From: Patescibacteria group bacterium
GTDB taxonomy: Bacteria; Patescibacteriota; Minisyncoccia; Portnoybacterales; UBA2143
Length of the DNA: 9,012 bases
Reading direction: 5' to 3'
Assembly: GCA_018829245.1 (NCBI GenBank)
Contig: JAHJUH010000055.1
Location: 1-9,012, forward strand
Below, piece by piece: positions 6,467-9,012 of the stretch. Position numbers and translations under genes: made by a program. The notes under the pieces are model-generated. The model saw only the letters and a list, made by a program, of their open reading frames with translations. It ran no database searches and had not been told where the DNA came from. Each line of letters starts with the position of its first letter. The first letter of the stretch is position 1.

Positions 6467-7057
6467 TTACTTAGAAAGTGAAAAACTATTATCTAATTCT
6501 AATGTTAATTCAGAAGTAACTTGCCCATATGTGCTTAATCCAGCTTTTGAAAGCTCAATGCTTTTAATTCGCGGATCCTCTTCAAAAACAATGACTTGCT
6601 TGGCTAAAGCGCTATAACTACTTGCTTCTATTTTTAAATTAAACTTGTTTTCAGACAAATCTATATTCATGTCAGCAAATTGAACTTGAGAAAGCGTTAA
6701 CTCTTCCATCATCTCAAAAACCTTAGAAAAATAAATCCGGTGGTCTAAAAATTTTTCAAATCCATCAATTCTTTTTCCTAGTTCCATAAAATTACTTTCT
6801 AAATCATCGTTTCTTTGATTTTGTAAATTTTCTATTCTTTCAATCAAAGATGCTTTATTTTTAATCAAGTTAGATTGATATCCCCATAATCCTAAAGAAG
6901 TTAAAATAACCAATATTAAAAAACCGATTGATAAAATCATTAAAATACTATTTTTTGAAGTTATTTGTTCAGATAAACTACCAAAAGCCGAAACCTTTGA
7001 TTTAAGGCCAATCCCATCTTTTTTCTTGTATTTATCTGGTATTAATTTAATGTCCAT
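6467..7057 (-). CDS. pilN: PilN-like pilus alignment-complex protein
   Basis: This 196-residue bitopic protein starts MDIKLIPDKYKKK. The IKLIP near the N-terminus corresponds to the (I/V)NLLP motif by which PilN docks on PilM. A longer than usual cytoplasmic segment (to about residue 37) precedes the membrane helix (38-60). A coiled-coil stretch (about 62-85) and a ferredoxin-like C-terminal domain follow. It sits 20 bp after pilM and 6 bp before pilO. The gap upstream has no purine-rich ribosome site. Confidence 0.9.
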   Translation of the reverse strand: MDIKLIPDKYKKKDGIGLKSKVSAFGSLSEQITSKNSILMILSIGFLILVILTSLGLWGYQSNLIKNKASLIERIENLQNQRNDDLESNFMELGKRIDGFEKFLDHRIYFSKVFEMMEELTLSQVQFADMNIDLSENKFNLKIEASSYSALAKQVIVFEEDPRIKSIELSKAGLSTYGQVTSELTLELDNSFSLSK

Positions 7058-7077
7058 AATTTAATATTATTCTAATA

Positions 7078-8136
7078 TTAATCTCTCATAGCTAAGCCAG
7101 TAGCTACGACTAAAACTGGGCCTAATTTCTTTAAAACCGGCTTAAGTAATGAAGGATAAACCACTCGAGCAAAAGGATCTCCTATTGAAACATCTAAAGA
7201 TAATTTCTCTTTTAAATTATCGCTAAAATCAGACAACCAAACACCTCCGCCAACAAAAATACATTTTTCAACTTTTCGATTATACTTGCTCTGATAAGAA
7301 TCAATTATTTTCTTAACTTCAACAATAATAACTCCTAAGTTAGGTTGAATGCTTCCCTTTAATTGAGATGTAAATTCATTAAATGATTCTTTGTCTGATA
7401 ATCCTTTTTTTAGCTTTTCTGCTTTTTCTAAACTTAAACCTACTTGCTCAGCAATAGCTTGAGTTATTCTTGCTCCTCCTATTTCTAAATTATGAGTTAC
7501 TCGAATATATCCATTATCAATAATACTAACGCTAATAGAACGCGCTCCAGCATCAATTAGAATAATAGTACTTTTATCATTACCAATTAAAGCACGGGTT
7601 AAGCTAAAAACTTCTTCTTCTATAACTTTAAGATTTAATCCAGACAAACTAGCTATTTGCTTATAGTCATTAATGATTTTTTTAGGCACAGCAATAAGCA
7701 AGGCCTGATACTCTGTATTATTAATTGGTGAATCAATAATACTCCAATCCAAAACAACTTCAGATATAGGGACTGGAATATATTTCTTTGCTTCAAAGGG
7801 AACAGCTGCAGCAATTTCTTTTTCAGACATATTTGGAAAATCAATCAAAGTTGAAAAACTAAAACAAATAGGAATGGAAAAATACGCATCCTTAGATTCA
7901 ATCTTTGCTTCCTTAATGCTCTTCTTTATAATCTCAGCTACTTCTTCATTAGAAATTTTAAGAGATTTTGAACTTACCTTATACCCATTTTTCTTAAGAT
8001 GCTCTTCTAATGAATAAATAGAGTAATTCTTCAATTCATATCTTTCGTCCTTCTTTTCCAATTCAACCAATTTAACTGCTGAAGCTCCAATATCAATACC
8101 TAAAAAACTCTTTGGTTTTTTTTTAAATAAAAACAT
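7078..8136 (-). CDS. pilM: Actin-like ATPase PilM
   Basis: PilM is the cytoplasmic actin-fold protein that binds the PilN N-terminus. The 352 residues fit the family. It shows the phosphate-1 loop LGIDIGASAVKLVEL (12-26), the typical PilM segment AAVPFEAKKYIPVPISEVVLDW (110-131), phosphate-2 LIDAGARSISVSI (193-205) and the adenosine motif FVGGGVWL (294-301). As first gene of the operon it is preceded by an extended -10 promoter that leaves almost no 5' untranslated region, and no Shine-Dalgarno is present, so it is probably translated from a leaderless mRNA. Starting at 8136 gives the canonical short FKKK lead-in before phosphate-1. Confidence 0.96.
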   Translation of the reverse strand: MFLFKKKPKSFLGIDIGASAVKLVELEKKDERYELKNYSIYSLEEHLKKNGYKVSSKSLKISNEEVAEIIKKSIKEAKIESKDAYFSIPICFSFSTLIDFPNMSEKEIAAAVPFEAKKYIPVPISEVVLDWSIIDSPINNTEYQALLIAVPKKIINDYKQIASLSGLNLKVIEEEVFSLTRALIGNDKSTIILIDAGARSISVSIIDNGYIRVTHNLEIGGARITQAIAEQVGLSLEKAEKLKKGLSDKESFNEFTSQLKGSIQPNLGVIIVEVKKIIDSYQSKYNRKVEKCIFVGGGVWLSDFSDNLKEKLSLDVSIGDPFARVVYPSLLKPVLKKLGPVLVVATGLAMRD

Positions 8137-8144
8137 TTAATTTA

Positions 8145-8153
8145 ATTATATCA
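8145..8153 (-). promoter_or_regulatory. Extended -10 promoter of the pilus operon, leaderless type
   Basis: On the minus strand TGATATAAT contains a consensus TATAAT (8150-8145) with the TG extension. A start about 7 nt downstream falls near 8138, two bases before the pilM ATG (8136). No good -35 box is found at 16-18 bp, as expected for extended -10 promoters. It is the only convincing promoter for the nine pilus genes seen. Confidence 0.65.
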
Positions 8154-8201
8154 TATTTTGAAAAACCAAACTAAAAAAGATATCCACAACCCCCTTTATT
8201 A

Positions 8202-8210
8202 TGATAAAAT
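8202..8210 (+). promoter_or_regulatory. Extended -10 promoter of comF
   Basis: TGATAAAAT has the TG extension and a five-of-six -10 hexamer (TAAAAT, 8205-8210). Predicted initiation is near 8217, just before the ATG at 8220-8222. This mirrors the leaderless geometry of pilM. After insertion of element C, the comF ATG lies 146 bases further on, so the transcript now begins with the element. Confidence 0.5.
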
Positions 8211-8219
8211 ACATCTATT

Positions 8220-8279
8220 ATGCCCCGTAGAGAAATTTTGAATATAAAAAACAACACAAAACACAGTATAATTGGGTGA
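8220..8279 (+). other. Short upstream ORF entering element C (MPRREIL...)
   Basis: This 19-codon frame starts at the ATG left of element C, directly at the predicted transcription start, and ends at TGA 8277-8279. It begins MPRREIL, as at element A, because it reads the same terminal repeat. It is probably the decapitated original start of comF, and no function is claimed. Confidence 0.3.
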
Positions 8280-8365
8280 TGATAATAAATAGATATATAA
8301 ATAATAAATAATTTTGTATTTAATTTTTTTTCCAAAAAAATTAGTTCAAAATTCTTCTACGGAGT
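8223..8365 (+). mobile_element. MITE-like inverted-repeat element, copy C (upstream of comF)
   Basis: This 143 bp element has ends CCCCGTAGAGAAATTTTGA (8223-8241) and TCAAAATTCTTCTACGGAGT (8346-8365). ATG occurs on both sides (8220-8222 and 8366-8368); the second is the comF start. It has the same orientation relative to its downstream gene as copies A and B although it lies on the opposite strand, so the orientation follows the gene and not the chromosome. The interior is very AT-rich and contains a TATAAT (8267-8272) without a matching -35. Confidence 0.8.
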
Positions 8366-9012
8366 ATGAAAAAATTCATCCTTGATTTACTCTTTCCTAT
8401 TAATTGTCTTGAATGCAATCAAGAAGGAAAATTCATCTGTTCAGCTTGTTTTAAAAAAATACCTATTAATGAAAAAGATATTAAATTTAACAAAGATTCT
8501 GTTCTTAATAAATTGATTATTGCTAGTAATTATAGCTATCCTTTGATTAAAAAAGCTATTCATAGATACAAATATGATTTTGTTAAAGAATTAGCTAATC
8601 CTTTAGGACAATTAATGATTAAAAAATTAAATCAGCAGAATATTAAAGATTCTATTCTTATCCCTATTCCTCTTCATTTAAAACGTCTGAGATGGAGAGG
8701 ATTCAATCAAGCAGACCTTCTTGCTCAACATATTGGTAAAGAATTAAATATCCCTGTAATTAATAATTTACTCATCAGAACCAAACACACACTCCCTCAA
8801 GCTAAAATAGAAAATGCCCAAGAAAGACAACAAAACATTAAACAGGCCTTTAGTTTAGAGGTCCGACCTCAAAAAGTAGGAACCTTTAGTAAAAAGGTTC
8901 CGCTTTTTAGGTCCGACCTCGAATCTAAAACCCTCATCCTAATAGACGACATCTCAACCACCGGTGCTACATTAAAAGAATGCGCTAAAATATTAAAACC
9001 ATTAAAGCCAAA
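8366..9012 (+). CDS. comF: ComF-like phosphoribosyltransferase, partial (3' end outside window)
   Basis: About 215 residues are visible, close to the family's full length. The N-terminal zinc-finger-like motif is CLEC (14-17) and CSAC (25-28). The ComF signature PIPLHLKRLRWRGFNQA lies at 100-116, and the PRPP-binding loop LILIDDISTTGAT at 190-202. ComF is a competence-associated protein that helps internalised single-stranded DNA on the cytoplasmic side, which fits its position next to a pilus operon. Residues 165-185, just before the PRPP strand, are encoded by a 63 bp palindrome and are absent from ordinary ComF proteins as I know them. They lie where a surface loop is expected. The start codon directly follows element C. 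The preceding GGAG is only one base from the ATG. Confidence 0.93.
   Translation, partial: MKKFILDLLFPINCLECNQEGKFICSACFKKIPINEKDIKFNKDSVLNKLIIASNYSYPLIKKAIHRYKYDFVKELANPLGQLMIKKLNQQNIKDSILIPIPLHLKRLRWRGFNQADLLAQHIGKELNIPVINNLLIRTKHTLPQAKIENAQERQQNIKQAFSLEVRPQKVGTFSKKVPLFRSDLESKTLILIDDISTTGATLKECAKILKPLKP
8858..8920. repeat. In-frame palindromic element inside comF
   Basis: This nested inverted repeat has outer arms GAGGTCCGACCT (8858-8869) and AGGTCCGACCTC (8909-8920), which pair except at one central base. AAAAAG (8871-8876) pairs with CTTTTT (8903-8908), and GGAACCTTT (8879-8887) pairs with AAAGGTTCC (8893-8901) around a five-base loop. Each outer arm is itself a near-palindrome (GAGGTC-C-GACCTC). 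It is exactly 63 bp, begins on a codon boundary, and adds 21 residues (EVRPQKVG...LFRSDL) without a stop. Confidence 0.8.

Noticed and set aside
7653..7844. 63-codon open frame within pilM
   Set aside because: It is an alternate-frame reading of the well-supported pilM gene, Leu/Ile/Lys-rich as expected from AT-rich shadow sequence, with no ribosome site or recognisable domain.
8180..8188. ATATCCACA resembling a DnaA box (one mismatch to TTATCCACA)
   Set aside because: It is a single near match in AT-rich DNA with no cluster of boxes and no dnaA/dnaN genes nearby, so not evidence of an origin.
8267..8272. TATAAT inside element C as a promoter
   Set aside because: No -35 at acceptable spacing and no TG extension. 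Such hexamers are expected by chance in this AT-rich interior, and copies A and B lack an equivalent.
8858..8920. comF palindrome as a frameshift or pseudogene signal
   Set aside because: The insertion is an exact multiple of three, contains no stop, and the conserved PRPP motif continues in the same frame after it.

Overview
The window is AT-rich (roughly 30% GC by eye) and tightly packed. It carries a type IV pilus (T4P) operon on the minus strand, and a divergent comF-like gene on the plus strand at the right edge. Low GC, very short intergenic gaps, no outer-membrane secretin gene, several class III pilins with a GFTLIELL motif, and the order pilM-pilN-pilO-small membrane protein-pilB-pilin-receiver-pilT-pilC-pilin all suggest a Patescibacteria (CPR), probably Parcubacteria-like, genome. 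That assignment is inference. The standard genetic code fits every gene.

Layout, in the direction of transcription (right to left): a leaderless-type promoter (8145-8153) drives pilM (8136-7078), pilN (7057-6467), pilO (6460-5891), a small bitopic membrane protein in the PilP position (5888-5553), the assembly ATPase pilB (5529-3880), a pilin (3738-3250), a stand-alone receiver protein (3225-2851), the retraction ATPase pilT (2709-1633), the platform protein pilC (1627-422) and a second pilin (383 to beyond base 1). PilM/N/O and the small protein would form the inner alignment complex, PilC the membrane platform, PilB and PilT the extension and retraction motors, and the pilins the fibre. The receiver probably tunes the motors. 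On the plus strand, a ComF-like phosphoribosyltransferase (8366 to the window end) fits a DNA-uptake theme. No stretch longer than 300 bases lacks a gene; the largest gap is 8137-8365.

The unusual content is a set of palindromic insertions. (1) Three ~140 bp elements (2710-2845, 3739-3880, 8223-8365) share 19-20 bp terminal inverted repeats (core CCCCGTAGA...TCTACGGGG) but have unrelated interiors. Each sits exactly between two copies of ATG. The outer copy is the true start codon of pilT, a pilin or comF, and all three elements point the same way relative to the downstream gene. Deleting each element in silico restores a well-spaced Shine-Dalgarno site (pilT, pilin) or a leaderless promoter-start arrangement (comF). 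(2) A 65 bp palindrome sits in frame in the leader of both pilins, giving a net gain of exactly 23 codons just before the prepilin peptidase site. (3) A different 63 bp palindrome sits in frame in comF (21 codons, before the PRPP loop), and a 13 bp remnant-like palindrome with the same core precedes pilB. Together these look like several families of small non-autonomous palindromic elements that enter start codons and coding sequence without destroying genes, comparable in behaviour to the Rickettsia palindromic elements.
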